In this document: piece after piece, positions 35,755-44,153 of the stretch
Numbering within the stretch: position 1 is the stretch's first letter
Layout of the letters: each line of letters begins with the position of its first letter
Assembly (NCBI RefSeq): GCF_003837805.1
Contig: NZ_RQIT01000012.1
Span: 140,101 to 204,100, forward strand
DNA: 64,000 bases
Direction: 5' to 3'
DNA from: Bradyrhizobium sp. RP6
Lineage (GTDB): Bacteria; Pseudomonadota; Alphaproteobacteria; Rhizobiales; Xanthobacteraceae
Program-made: the position numbers and the translations under genes
The notes under the pieces: generated by a model
What the model was told of the DNA's origin: nothing
Databases searched by the model: none
Seen by the model: the letters and a program-made list of their open reading frames with translations, nothing else

Positions 35755-36969
35755 CTATCTTGACCTCGATAGGTGCGTCTCGGACGGAGGCATCCGCGCC
35801 CATAGCAACGCGAGCGGACCCAACGCGATCGCGGCCGCGAGCACGATGAACACGAGCAACCAGGCCCTTGCACTCTGTGGACCGCCAGCAGCATCGAGCG
35901 CAACCCCGGTTCCCCACGCTCCAATCGCCGAGAGGCCGAAGCCAACCGTTGAATGGAGGGCCAGCGTCGCCCCGCGATGCTCGGAGTCAGCCGCGGCCGA
36001 CATGCCGGCCGTCAGCGCGCCTGAGTCCGCCGGCACCGTCAGGCCATAAATCATGAGCAGCAGCGCGAGCACCCATGCCGGAGCCGTCGCGTTGAGACCG
36101 ATGGCCAGCGCAACACAGGCCGAACCGATCATCACCACCGTTATCGCCCGATGCCGCCCGAACTTCAGCGCAGCCTCGTTGCCGAGGATACTGGCCGGCA
36201 TCGAGATCACCGCGAAGCAGAAGCTCATCAGAACGGGCGTCAGCCATGACGGCGCGCCTTGATGCGCGACGACGAAGGTCCAGAATCCGACCAGCCAGGT
36301 GCGAATCCCATAGAGCTCGAAGCAGTGAGCGCCGTAACCGAAGATGTAGCCGAGCGCCTCGCGGTTGGCGAAGACGGGCGCAAAGTTCAACAGACGTCCC
36401 GCTCTCGGCGCGGGGCTGCGGCGCTCGATCGCAAGACACGCGACCACCATCGCAACCGGACCGATGCCGGTCACATCAAAGGCTGTCCGCCACCCCCAGC
36501 GATCGGCGAGGACTTGCGCAACCAGGAACGACAGGCCGACGCCCACCGAGAAGCTCGAGGTGTACAGCGTCACTGCCCGCGAGGTGTCGCCGGCGGGCAA
36601 CCGGTCTGTCAGTGCCTTGAGCCCCGGCATGTAGGCACCGGCAAAACCCAATCCCGCAAGTGACCAGATGATCGTCCCTGACCAGAACCCTTGCGCGAAG
36701 ATGCCAAACGCGACAGTCGCGAGTCCGCTCACGACAGAGCCGCCCAGGAGTACGAGCCGCGCATCGATGCGATCGGTCAGCGTCGTGAGTACAGGCACTG
36801 CCAGCATGTAACCAAAGGCGTAACCGCTCGCCATCAGCCCGCCTTCCGCGGCGGATAGCCCCCACGCCGGCATGAGGTGCTGCGCCAGATTCGCGGACAA
36901 CGTCACATGCGGCAACAGATTGCCGAGCTGACCGATGCACATCGCCGCAATCAGCGGCCAGCCGTGCAA
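35755..36969 (-). CDS. MFS transporter, second exporter of the arsenic region
   Basis: A 404-residue major facilitator with about 12 membrane segments. Motif A-like ...TLTDRIDARLVLLGG follows segment 2. It shows no close resemblance to the preceding MFS gene product, so it is not a recent duplicate. It is the last gene of the minus-strand set FMO-MFS-MFS; 34 bases separate it from the gene above. The location suggests a role in arsenical or other xenobiotic efflux, by context only. It ends 60 bases from the FNR/FixK-type box that serves the next operon. Confidence 0.8.
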   Translation of the reverse strand: MHGWPLIAAMCIGQLGNLLPHVTLSANLAQHLMPAWGLSAAEGGLMASGYAFGYMLAVPVLTTLTDRIDARLVLLGGSVVSGLATVAFGIFAQGFWSGTIIWSLAGLGFAGAYMPGLKALTDRLPAGDTSRAVTLYTSSFSVGVGLSFLVAQVLADRWGWRTAFDVTGIGPVAMVVACLAIERRSPAPRAGRLLNFAPVFANREALGYIFGYGAHCFELYGIRTWLVGFWTFVVAHQGAPSWLTPVLMSFCFAVISMPASILGNEAALKFGRHRAITVVMIGSACVALAIGLNATAPAWVLALLLMIYGLTVPADSGALTAGMSAAADSEHRGATLALHSTVGFGLSAIGAWGTGVALDAAGGPQSARAWLLVFIVLAAAIALGPLALLWARMPPSETHLSRSR

Positions 36970-37003
36970 GCTACGAATGCTCTCCTCCTATCGGATCTGG
37001 GCC

Positions 37004-38179
37004 TCATGTCGTCCGATCTGCACGAAGCAGCAGAAGCGCGAAGAAGGCGGAGACCGAGGCCAGCGCGCTGATCCAGAGTGCGCTGCTGCCGAAATGCTCC
37101 ACCATCAGTCCCAGCGCAAGCGGCGCGAAGGCGCCTGTTGCCCTCGAAGGCAGCGAGATCACACCGACACGCCTGCCGAATCCCACCGGCCCGAACAGCG
37201 CCAATGGCAGCGTACCACGGGCAATGGTGATGATGCCGTTGCCCGCGCCATAGAGCACCGTGAAGGCCGGAGCGAGCCAGGGGCCGCCCGCGACCAGTGC
37301 AAGCACGCCGATCGGATTCATGAGCATGGCGAGCCTTGCCGACAGCAGCGGATGAAACCGGCTGAGCCATCCTGCTTCCAGAAGGCGGGCGCCGACCTGC
37401 GCAGGTCCGACCAATGCTCCCGCGAACAACGCCTGTGACGGCGTGGCGCCGAACCCAACCAGCATGGCCGGTAGAATGGCCGAGACCCCGGAGCTGACGA
37501 AGCTTGCGGCCGCAAACATGTACGCCAGCAGCATCATTGCGAAGGTTTCGCTCTGGCCGCCGGCTTGTTGGCTCGCATTCGTGCCCGGTCGGGAGTCCTG
37601 CTCCAATGGGGCGGCACGAGGCAGAGAAAGATTGAGCGGCAATGCAAGGCCGATATGGATCACCGCCCATAGCTGGCAAGCAGTGCGCCAGCCGTATTCC
37701 GAAGCGAGCCACGTCGTGAGGGGCCAGCCCAGGGTGCTGGCGAAGCCGGCGATCAGGGTGATGCCGGTGATCGTTCCTCGCGCATTGGCGCCGTAGATGC
37801 GCGCAAGCGTCGCGAACGCCGCTTCATAGAGGCCCATGCCCATGCCGATCCCGAGCAGGATCCAGGCTGCGATCAGCGCTGCCGCGCCATGGGACACGGA
37901 CAGCAGGAACAGGCCCGCCACGAAGACGAGATTCGAGACGGCAAGCAGGGTGCGCCCTCCGAACGTATCGATGGCATGACCAACTCTCGGACCGAGCAGG
38001 CCGGAGATGACCAGCGCTCCCGACAGCGCGCCGAACACGTAAGTCGGTGCAAGACCGAGATCGTGCGCAATCGGCGCAGCCAGGATCGCCGGGAGATAGT
38101 AACTCGACGCCCAGGCGACGGTCTGGGCGCTGCCGAGCGCGACGACGACAGCGAGCGGCCTCGCAGTGTCTCGCCTCAT
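37004..38179 (-). CDS. MFS transporter coupled to the flavin monooxygenase
   Basis: A 391-residue major facilitator with ~12 membrane segments. The ATG at 38179 overlaps the TGA of the monooxygenase gene (ATGA), so the two are translationally coupled; the longer frame to 38311 was rejected. Segments include YVFGALSGALVISGLLGPRVGHAIDTFGGR (motif A-like) and a substrate-pore LYEAAFATLARIYG. MFS pumps near ars genes, such as ArsK and ArsJ, export trivalent or organic arsenicals or their conjugates. This one is not clearly either, but the coupling implies that it exports the product or substrate of the monooxygenase. Confidence 0.8.
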   Translation of the reverse strand: MRRDTARPLAVVVALGSAQTVAWASSYYLPAILAAPIAHDLGLAPTYVFGALSGALVISGLLGPRVGHAIDTFGGRTLLAVSNLVFVAGLFLLSVSHGAAALIAAWILLGIGMGMGLYEAAFATLARIYGANARGTITGITLIAGFASTLGWPLTTWLASEYGWRTACQLWAVIHIGLALPLNLSLPRAAPLEQDSRPGTNASQQAGGQSETFAMMLLAYMFAAASFVSSGVSAILPAMLVGFGATPSQALFAGALVGPAQVGARLLEAGWLSRFHPLLSARLAMLMNPIGVLALVAGGPWLAPAFTVLYGAGNGIITIARGTLPLALFGPVGFGRRVGVISLPSRATGAFAPLALGLMVEHFGSSALWISALASVSAFFALLLLRADRTT

Positions 38180-39540
38180 GAGCAGCCGCATCCCGCGCCG
38201 CCTGCCTTCTTGGCCGATTCGTCCGCCGCACAGCAGGCTGAGGGTTCGGCCTTGGCCGGACCGCCGCAGCATCCCGCTGCGCCGGCGGACTCGACGCTGC
38301 CACGTGTGCAAACGCCGGTCTCGGGCAGCACGAGCTCGACCCGTGCGGCAGCCTCCTTGTCGCCCGCGATGCCGGCGACGATCGAGCGGACCTGCTCGTA
38401 TCCGGTGGTCATCAGGAAGGTCGGCGCCCGGCCGTAGGATTTCATGCCGGCGAGATAGAAGCCCGGCTCGTCATGCGCGAGTTCGCGAGCGCCGTGAGGC
38501 CGCACCGTTCCGCAGCTATGCTCGTTGGGATCGATCAGCGGCGCGAGCGCGACGGGCGCCTCGATTGCCGGGTCGAGCCGAAGCCGCAGCTCGGACAGGA
38601 ACGAGAGATCGGGACGGAAGCCGGTCGATACCACCAGCTCATCCGCAATCACGCTCCGCGCACCGCAGCAGGCGCCTGCCGAAATCCTGAGACGTCCTTC
38701 GAATTCCGAAAGATGGGTGACACCGAAGTCGGTCTCGACTCGAATCTTTCCGGCAGCCACGAGCGCGGCGAAGGTGGATCCCAGCTCGCCGCGCGCGGCA
38801 AGCTTGTCGTTGCTGCCGCCGCCAAAGGCCTTTGCAGGATCGCCGCCGCGCAGCAGCCAGACGGGCTGCGTGCCGGGCACCTCCTCGGCGAGCCGCGAAA
38901 GATCGATCAGCGTGCCCAGCGCGGAATGGCCGGCACCGAGCACGGCCACGGTCTTGCCGGCATATCTGCCGCGGTCCGTGCCCCGCACATCCGGCATGCC
39001 ATAGGCGATGCGATCCGTGCGCTCGCGTTCGCCGATCGCAGGCAGACCGTTGCTGCCGGCCGGATTGGGCGAGAACCACGTGCCTGACACGTCGATGACG
39101 GCGTCAGCGCGCAGCACCTCGGGACCCCTGCCGTTCTGATAGCGGAGGTCGAAAGGCGCTTGCTCCCGCCCCTTCGTCTTGGCCTTGTCGAAGCCGACGC
39201 GGCTGATGGCCGTGACGCGGCTCGAGGTCCGGATGGTGTCGCGCAGTGGTGTTCGCGTTGCGAGCGGCGCGAGGTAGCGCTCGATCAGCTCGCCGCCGGT
39301 CGGATAGGAGCTCGGGTTCGGCGAATTCCAGCCGGTCGGCGCAAGCAGGCGCGCCGACGCCTTGTCGACGTTGTATTCCCACGGCGAGAAGAGCTGGACA
39401 TGCTGCCATTGACGCACCGCATGTCCGGCCTCGGGTCCGGCTTCGAGCACGACGGGGGACATGCCGCGTTCGAGCACATGCGCGGCGGCCGCGAGACCGA
39501 CCGGCCCCGCCCCGATGATCGCTACCGTCTTCTTCTCCAT
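38176..39540 (-). CDS. Flavin-containing monooxygenase (ArsO-like) with Cys-rich tail
   Basis: A 454-residue flavoprotein with an N-terminal FAD-binding GAGPVGLAAAAH (residues 10-21) and a second dinucleotide motif VLGAGHSALG for NADPH. An ATG at 39540 with GGAGAG upstream starts it. The last ~35 residues are an appendage with six cysteines (CCGG, CCAADE, CGCS), probably a metal(loid)-binding tail. Genes of this kind in ars operons are called arsO, but their reaction is not well established. It follows an arsR gene and is coupled to an MFS exporter, so oxidation of an arsenical followed by export is the best inference. Confidence 0.78.
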   Translation of the reverse strand: MEKKTVAIIGAGPVGLAAAAHVLERGMSPVVLEAGPEAGHAVRQWQHVQLFSPWEYNVDKASARLLAPTGWNSPNPSSYPTGGELIERYLAPLATRTPLRDTIRTSSRVTAISRVGFDKAKTKGREQAPFDLRYQNGRGPEVLRADAVIDVSGTWFSPNPAGSNGLPAIGERERTDRIAYGMPDVRGTDRGRYAGKTVAVLGAGHSALGTLIDLSRLAEEVPGTQPVWLLRGGDPAKAFGGGSNDKLAARGELGSTFAALVAAGKIRVETDFGVTHLSEFEGRLRISAGACCGARSVIADELVVSTGFRPDLSFLSELRLRLDPAIEAPVALAPLIDPNEHSCGTVRPHGARELAHDEPGFYLAGMKSYGRAPTFLMTTGYEQVRSIVAGIAGDKEAAARVELVLPETGVCTRGSVESAGAAGCCGGPAKAEPSACCAADESAKKAGGAGCGCS

Positions 39541-39558
39541 TGCGAACTCTCCATCCTT

Positions 39559-39572
39559 CTAGAATTATGGAA
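39559..39572. promoter_or_regulatory. Candidate ArsR operator, monooxygenase gene
   Basis: CTAGAATTATGGAA lies between arsR and the monooxygenase gene and resembles CTAGAATATTCGAA at 39952-39965 in 10 of 14 positions. The AT-rich dyad stands out from the high-G+C background. Confidence 0.3.
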
Positions 39573-39588
39573 AAAATGGCCAAATGAG

Positions 39589-39924
39589 TCAGGCTGCGGT
39601 CTGAGCGTCCTTACATCCGGCTTCGTCCGCACAGCACTCCGCGACCAGGAAGTCGACCAAGCCCCGCATGGCATCGAAGTTGGCGTGACAGATCAGGGTC
39701 GTCGATTCCCTGACCTGGCTGACCAGTCCGACCGAGACCAAGGTCTTGATGTGGTGCGACAGCGTTGACGCCGGGATCTTCAGCTTGTCCTGCAGGCGGC
39801 CAACCGGCATGCCCGCGTGCCCGGCCCGGACCAATGCGCGGTAGATCTGAAGCCGGGTCCGATTCCCCAGGGCTTCCAAATGTGCTGCTGCGTCATCGAC
39901 CTTCATGGGCGCCACGATGCACAC
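39589..39924 (-). CDS. arsR: ArsR-family repressor
   Basis: A 111-residue ArsR/SmtB winged-helix repressor: LEALGNRTRLQIYRAL, then the recognition helix PASTLSHHIKTLVSVGLV. Cysteines that could bind As(III) lie at the C-terminus (Cys97, Cys98 and Cys104 in AECCADEAGC) rather than in the DNA-binding helix. The GTG at 39924 is preferred because AGGAG lies 8 bases upstream; ATG 39906 is the main alternative. It heads the minus-strand unit arsR-FMO-MFS-MFS and is divergent from a second arsR. Confidence 0.85.
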   Translation of the reverse strand: MCIVAPMKVDDAAAHLEALGNRTRLQIYRALVRAGHAGMPVGRLQDKLKIPASTLSHHIKTLVSVGLVSQVRESTTLICHANFDAMRGLVDFLVAECCADEAGCKDAQTAA

Positions 39925-39951
39925 ATGCACATCTCCTGTCAAACGCTATTG

Positions 39952-40030
39952 CTAGAATATTCGAAATATCTGCTCACGGGTGACGGATTTCAGGTTGACG
40001 CGACGACAACAATTCCATAAATCTCGATAT
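39952..40030. promoter_or_regulatory. Divergent ars control region
   Basis: Two AT-rich dyads lie between the divergent arsR genes. ATATTCGAAATAT (39957-39969) is a near palindrome within CTAGAATATTCGAA. CCATAAATCTCGATATATGG (40013-40032) is a 7-of-8 inverted repeat that runs into the start codon of the plus-strand arsR. Both are the kind of site ArsR dimers bind. No complete -35/-10 pair was assigned. Confidence 0.4.
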
Positions 40031-40393
40031 ATGGAAACAGAAGAAGCCGTCCTGGCGCTCGCCGCGCTGTCTCAACCGACCCGCCTTGAGGCGTTCCGGA
40101 CGCTGGTCAGACACGAGCCTGACGGTCTTGCGGCTGGCGACCTCGCGCGCCTGCTGGAAGTCCCCCAAAATACGCTCTCGGCGCATCTGTCGATCCTGAG
40201 CCGCGCGCGGCTGGTGTCTTCCGAGCGGCACAGCCGCTCGATCATCTACCGCGCCAACCTCGGCGAATTTCGCGACATGGCCGTCTTCCTGCTGCGCGAT
40301 TGCTGCGGCGGACGGCCGGAAGTCTGCGAGCCCGTCGTCGAGACTTTGCAATCGTGCTGCGCTCCCAAGCGAAAGGAGAAGGCCCGTGCCTGA
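40031..40393 (+). CDS. arsR: ArsR-family repressor of the arsenate reductase/ACR3 operon
   Basis: A 120-residue winged-helix repressor (LAALSQPTRLEAFRTL; recognition helix VPQNTLSAHLSILSRARLV). Candidate As(III) ligands are grouped near the C-terminus: Cys91 and Cys92, Cys99, and Cys109 and Cys110. No cysteine is in the DNA-binding helix, as in other C-terminal-sensing rhizobial ArsR proteins. The ATG at 40031 begins the conserved domain. It overlaps the next gene by 8 bases and opens the plus-strand ars operon, so it should repress that operon and perhaps the divergent one. Confidence 0.87.
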   Translation: METEEAVLALAALSQPTRLEAFRTLVRHEPDGLAAGDLARLLEVPQNTLSAHLSILSRARLVSSERHSRSIIYRANLGEFRDMAVFLLRDCCGGRPEVCEPVVETLQSCCAPKRKEKARA

Positions 40394-40913
40394 TCGCGTC
40401 TACAATGTGCTGTTCCTCTGTACCGGCAATTCGGCCCGGTCCGTGCTCGCGGAATCGATTCTTCGCAAGGACGGTGCCGGGCGCTTCCGGTCCTTCTCCG
40501 CAGGGAGCACGCCGAAAGGCGCCGTGCATCCGCTGGCGCTGCGCACGCTGCAGAGCATGGACTATCCGGTCGACGGGATGCGCTCGAAGAGCTGGCTCGA
40601 GTTCGCGGCGCCCGATGCGCCGGTGATGGATTTCGTCTTCACCGTCTGCGACAACGCAGCCGGCGAATCCTGTCCGGTCTGGCCGGGCCGGCCGACGACC
40701 GCGCATTGGGGCATCGAAGATCCTGCGGCCGTCGAAGGCACCGAGATCGAAAGACTTGCGGCCTTCTCGCGGGCCTTCCGCTACCAGAAGAACCGTATCG
40801 GCGCGTTCGTGAACCTGCCTCTCAGCGGCATAGACCGGCTTTCGCTGGGGACCAAGCTTCGGGAAATCGACCGCTCCGAGGGGGCAACGTCCGGCAAAAG
40901 CGACGTGGCGTGA
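40386..40913 (+). CDS. arsC: Thioredoxin-type arsenate reductase
   Basis: A 175-residue protein of the low-molecular-weight phosphatase fold. The active-site P-loop is CTGNSAR (Cys12 to Arg18), followed by a VCDNAAGESCPVWPG segment typical of the thioredoxin-type reductases of proteobacterial ars operons. It reduces As(V) to As(III), which the ACR3 pump encoded next expels. The start is a GTG with GGAG about 8 bases upstream, inside the end of arsR. The C-terminal extension (~30 residues) is charged. Confidence 0.88.
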   Translation: MPDRVYNVLFLCTGNSARSVLAESILRKDGAGRFRSFSAGSTPKGAVHPLALRTLQSMDYPVDGMRSKSWLEFAAPDAPVMDFVFTVCDNAAGESCPVWPGRPTTAHWGIEDPAAVEGTEIERLAAFSRAFRYQKNRIGAFVNLPLSGIDRLSLGTKLREIDRSEGATSGKSDVA

Positions 40914-40915
40914 CG

Positions 40916-41971
40916 ATGGGCATCTTCGAACGATACCTCACTTTGTGGGTCGCGCTTTGCATCGTGGTCGGCGTGGCACTGGGACACGTCATGCCCGGCT
41001 TCTTCGGCGCGGTTGCAGCCGCCGAAGTCGCCAAGGTCAACCTGCCGGTCGCGATCCTGATCTGGCTCATGATCGTGCCGATGTTGTTGAAGATCGACTT
41101 CGGCTCACTGGGCCAGGTCCGGGAGCATTGGCGCGGCGTCGGCGTCACCCTCTTCATCAATTGGGCCGTGAAGCCGTTCTCGATGGCGCTGCTGGGCTCC
41201 TTCTTCATCGGTCACCTCTTCGCACCGTGGCTACCGTCCGGCCAGATCCCGTCCTACATCGCCGGCTTGATCCTGCTTGCGGCTGCACCCTGCACTGCGA
41301 TGGTGTTCGTTTGGTCCAATTTGTGCGAGGGGGAACCCCACTACACTCTGAGCCAGGTCGCACTCAACGACGTGATCATGGTTTTCCTGTTCGCGCCGCT
41401 GGTGGGATTGCTGCTCGGAGTGGCCTCGATCAGCGTCCCCTGGGACACATTGCTGTTGTCCGTCGTGCTTTACATCGTGGTTCCCGTGATTGTCGCTCAG
41501 CTGTGGCGCAAGGTGCTGCTGCGAGGAGGCGACGACAGCTTCAACCGCGTCATGCGGATGCTGCAGCCTCTCTCGCTTGTCGCGCTCCTCGCGACGCTGG
41601 TGCTGCTCTTCGGCTTCCAGGGAGAGCAGATCGTCAAACAGCCCGCCGTCATTGCGATCCTCGCCGTCCCTATTCTTGTGCAAGTCTATCTCAATGCGGG
41701 CCTGGCCTATTGGCTGAGCCGGCGTTTCGGCGTGGCCTGGTGCGTCGCGGCTCCAGCGGCGCTCATCGGCGCGAGCAACTTCTTCGAACTGGCGGTCGCC
41801 GCCGCGATCAGCCTGTTCGGCCTGGACTCCGGCGCGGCGGTGGCGACCGTGGTCGGCGTCCTCGTCGAGGTCCCGGTGATGCTGTCCGTCGTCCGCATCG
41901 TCACGGCCACGCGGGGCTGGTACGAAGCGGGGACCGGTAAAGTCCCGACGACCGCCGAGGCCCGCCAATGA
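40916..41971 (+). CDS. acr3: ACR3-family arsenite efflux permease
   Basis: A 351-residue membrane protein with about 10 segments. The Cys in APCTAMVFVWS, in the fourth segment region, is the conserved residue needed for As(III) transport. It begins 2 bases after the arsenate reductase stop (a GTG overlapping that stop is an alternative). It should extrude As(OH)3 produced by the two arsenate reductases that flank it. The long in-frame extension upstream to 40706 overlaps arsC and is not coding. Confidence 0.92.
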   Translation: MGIFERYLTLWVALCIVVGVALGHVMPGFFGAVAAAEVAKVNLPVAILIWLMIVPMLLKIDFGSLGQVREHWRGVGVTLFINWAVKPFSMALLGSFFIGHLFAPWLPSGQIPSYIAGLILLAAAPCTAMVFVWSNLCEGEPHYTLSQVALNDVIMVFLFAPLVGLLLGVASISVPWDTLLLSVVLYIVVPVIVAQLWRKVLLRGGDDSFNRVMRMLQPLSLVALLATLVLLFGFQGEQIVKQPAVIAILAVPILVQVYLNAGLAYWLSRRFGVAWCVAAPAALIGASNFFELAVAAAISLFGLDSGAAVATVVGVLVEVPVMLSVVRIVTATRGWYEAGTGKVPTTAEARQ

Positions 41972-42038
41972 ACTCATCATTTGCCGGCGGCGGTGCGGCA
42001 ACGATAGATACCGGTCGGCCAGTCACGGAGACACGTCG

Positions 42039-42440
42039 ATGAGCGTCACGATCTATCACAACCCGGCTTGCGGCACCTCGCGAAACACCCTGGCGATGAT
42101 CCGGCAGAGCGGTGTCGAGCCTGTCATCATCGAATATCTCAAGACGCCGCCGTCACGGGACAAGCTCAAGGAGCTGATCGCGGCGATGGACGTTCCGGTC
42201 CGCGCGCTGCTGCGCGAGAAGGGAACACCGTACAAGGAGCTCGGCCTCGACGATCCCAAATGGACCGACGACCAACTCCTCGATTTCATGCTCGCCCATC
42301 CCATCCTGATCAACCGTCCGATCGTGGTGACGCCAAAGGGCGCGCGATTGTGCCGACCGTCGGAAGCCGTGATCGATCTCCTGGACAATCCCGTCGGCCG
42401 CTTCGTGAAAGAAGACGGCGAAGTGGTCGAAGCTCGATAG
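42039..42440 (+). CDS. arsC: Glutaredoxin-type arsenate reductase
   Basis: A 133-residue ArsC of the plasmid R773 type: NPACGTSRNT with catalytic Cys11, then KTPPSRDKLKELI, LLREKG and the NRPIVVTPKGARLCRPSE block with arginines that bind arsenate. It depends on glutathione/glutaredoxin, in contrast to the thioredoxin-type enzyme two genes upstream, so the operon carries two unrelated reductases with different electron donors. The spacing from acr3 is 67 bases. The protein is full length. Confidence 0.92.
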   Translation: MSVTIYHNPACGTSRNTLAMIRQSGVEPVIIEYLKTPPSRDKLKELIAAMDVPVRALLREKGTPYKELGLDDPKWTDDQLLDFMLAHPILINRPIVVTPKGARLCRPSEAVIDLLDNPVGRFVKEDGEVVEAR

Positions 42441-42449
42441 GCTTGCGGC

Positions 42450-42487
42450 GCCTCTGCGCGCCGGCCGATTGCCCGGCGCGCAGAGGC
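42450..42487. terminator. Strong hairpin between convergent arsC and DUF1259 genes
   Basis: GCCTCTGCGCGCCGG (42450-42464) pairs perfectly with CCGGCGCGCAGAGGC (42473-42487), a 15-base-pair stem with an 8-base loop. No T-run follows on either strand. It lies 9 bases after arsC and 20 bases after the end of the DUF1259 gene, so it probably blocks transcription from both sides or protects both 3' ends. Confidence 0.6.
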
Positions 42488-42507
42488 TCGCGGACCTCCT
42501 GCGAAGA

Positions 42508-43395
42508 TCAGCTCTTCGTGCTCGCGGTCTTGTCGAGCGCGGCACGCACGCCGCTCGCGAGCATGATCGCATCATCGTTGGCCCAGAAATGCATGAAGAA
42601 CAGACGCGGCTGTTCGTCCAGCATATGGCTGTGAAGGGCCGTCACGGCGATGGCGTGCGACCGCAACACCTTGATCACCGGGTTCACCTCGTCGCCCGTC
42701 AGCACGAAGTCGCCGGTAATCGCGGCCTTGCCGCCGCCGGTCGGCTGGAAGTTGACGGCGGTTGCAACGCCCAGCGGCCCGACCGGGCTCAACTGCATGC
42801 CGTGTTCGGTGACGGGATCGCGGCGGGGGACATTGAACTGGTAGACGCCGCCGTTCGCCTGGCCCTTGACGCCGATGATGTTGTCGAGCCGCGCAGTGTC
42901 GAGTTCGATGGCCGGCGGAGCGGCCGTCGAAGTGGCAGCCGACAGCGGCGTCTTGCTTTCGGCGAGCGCCTCCTTGAGGGCCGCTGCGATCCTGACGGGG
43001 TCACCGTGGCCGGCCACGTGCATGTAAAACGTCGCCGGGCTCGCGCCGAGCAGATGATTGTGCACGGCGGTGATCTCCAGCCCGCTCGCGATCATCTTCG
43101 CCATGACCGGGTTGATCTCGGATTCGAGCAGCACCAGATCCCCCATCGCCATGACGCCGCCATGCGCGGGCTTGAACGCGACCCAGCCGCCGAGCGCCAG
43201 CGCGGGCTTGATGGTCACGCCGTCGAGCGTCACCGTGAGATCGGTGCGCGGAAAGCCGTAGCGATGCACGTCGCCGGTCACGGCCGGCTTTCGCGCCAGC
43301 ATGTCGTCGACTTTCTGCCAGTCGACGTCCTGCGCGTGAGCGCTCGCGACGAAGCAGGCGCCGATGCCGATCAGCGCCGAGATTGTCTTTCGCAT
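42508..43395 (-). CDS. Exported DUF1259 protein
   Basis: A 295-residue exported protein (signal to ~residue 22) made of two tandem DUF1259 units. Each ends with a similar block, ITAVHNHLLGASPATFYMHVAGHGD in the first and VTALHSHMLDEQPRLFFMHFWANDD in the second, with paired histidines that could hold a metal. GGGAG precedes the ATG at 43395. DUF1259 is also found in lipoproteins of other bacteria but has no known activity. It closes the resistance island, opposite to arsC. Confidence 0.85.
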   Translation of the reverse strand: MRKTISALIGIGACFVASAHAQDVDWQKVDDMLARKPAVTGDVHRYGFPRTDLTVTLDGVTIKPALALGGWVAFKPAHGGVMAMGDLVLLESEINPVMAKMIASGLEITAVHNHLLGASPATFYMHVAGHGDPVRIAAALKEALAESKTPLSAATSTAAPPAIELDTARLDNIIGVKGQANGGVYQFNVPRRDPVTEHGMQLSPVGPLGVATAVNFQPTGGGKAAITGDFVLTGDEVNPVIKVLRSHAIAVTALHSHMLDEQPRLFFMHFWANDDAIMLASGVRAALDKTASTKS

Positions 43396-43432
43396 TGATC
43401 TGCTCCCTCAAGCTTGGAATTCAGCCAGTCAC

Positions 43433-43666
43433 TCACTTCTGCTCCTTGATCTGGCCGCTGCTGTCGATGACGAGCCGCACGTGCTTGCCGTTCTTCACCG
43501 CTTTGGCGGTCGTCCCTTCCGCTGTCGACTTGATGTCGCTGACCTGCGTGTAACCGGCCGCCTGAAGCTTGGCGGCGAGCTCCTCTTGAGTCAGCGCGCG
43601 TGCGGTCGATACGCCCCTCGCGATTGCGAGAATGAGGAGCATGTGAAGGATCGTCCGTGGTCGCAT
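43433..43666 (-). CDS. Small exported PepSY-like protein
   Basis: A 77-residue protein. AGGAG precedes the ATG at 43666. A signal peptide (MLLILAIARGVSTARA) is followed by LTQEELAAKLQAAGYTQVSDIKSTAEGTTAKAVKNGKHVRLVIDSSGQIKEQ, shown here as family pattern only: a helix, then strands as in PepSY/YpeB-like domains. It lies 37 bases upstream of the DUF1259 gene in the same direction and is probably co-transcribed. Role unknown. Confidence 0.7.
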   Translation of the reverse strand: MRPRTILHMLLILAIARGVSTARALTQEELAAKLQAAGYTQVSDIKSTAEGTTAKAVKNGKHVRLVIDSSGQIKEQK

Positions 43667-44153
43667 GGTCGTTCTCCTGGCCGTGTCCCTGCCCCAGGTG
43701 AAGTTGTTTCGTCGCGCTGCTCCGGATGAAGCCCAAGAAGCGCAACAGAGTCGCGGCACGGACGCGCATGCGTTGGTCCGTCGTCATGCCGAGGAGACAA
43801 TTTGTGAGATGAACGGAGATGCAGGATGACATGCTGCGCCCTTGGTGATCAGGACGCGATTCTTGGGCATGTCGCCTCGCGGGGAGATCGCATATCCCCG
43901 ATGGCTCGAATAGAAACCTGGGAAGCCGGGCTGTCAACCGGCGCATGACGGCGGCGCGTCACGAAGAGTTCACACGCCGAACCGAACCGCAAACCTCCAA
44001 GGTGGGGCCAAGGCGGGGCTCATCGATGTAGGAGGAGAGCTCTAATCTAGTGAGTCAGTTCCGGTTCTGTTGCCGCCAGTGCGACTGTGCTTTCTCGACG
44101 GCGGCTTGCAGCTCCATGAGCAAGCAGGCTTGCCTGCCACTGGAGTACCCTCA
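43667..44153. other. Intergenic region
   Basis: About 490 bases upstream of the PepSY-like gene. I see no gene that can be supported and no clear promoter pair. A GGAGGAGAG string at 44030 is followed by no usable start codon in an open frame of any length. Confidence 0.4.

Noticed and set aside
40706..40915. N-terminal extension of the ACR3 protein
   Set aside because: It overlaps the thioredoxin-type arsenate reductase in another frame and is Arg-rich; the ATG at 40916 starts the first membrane helix.
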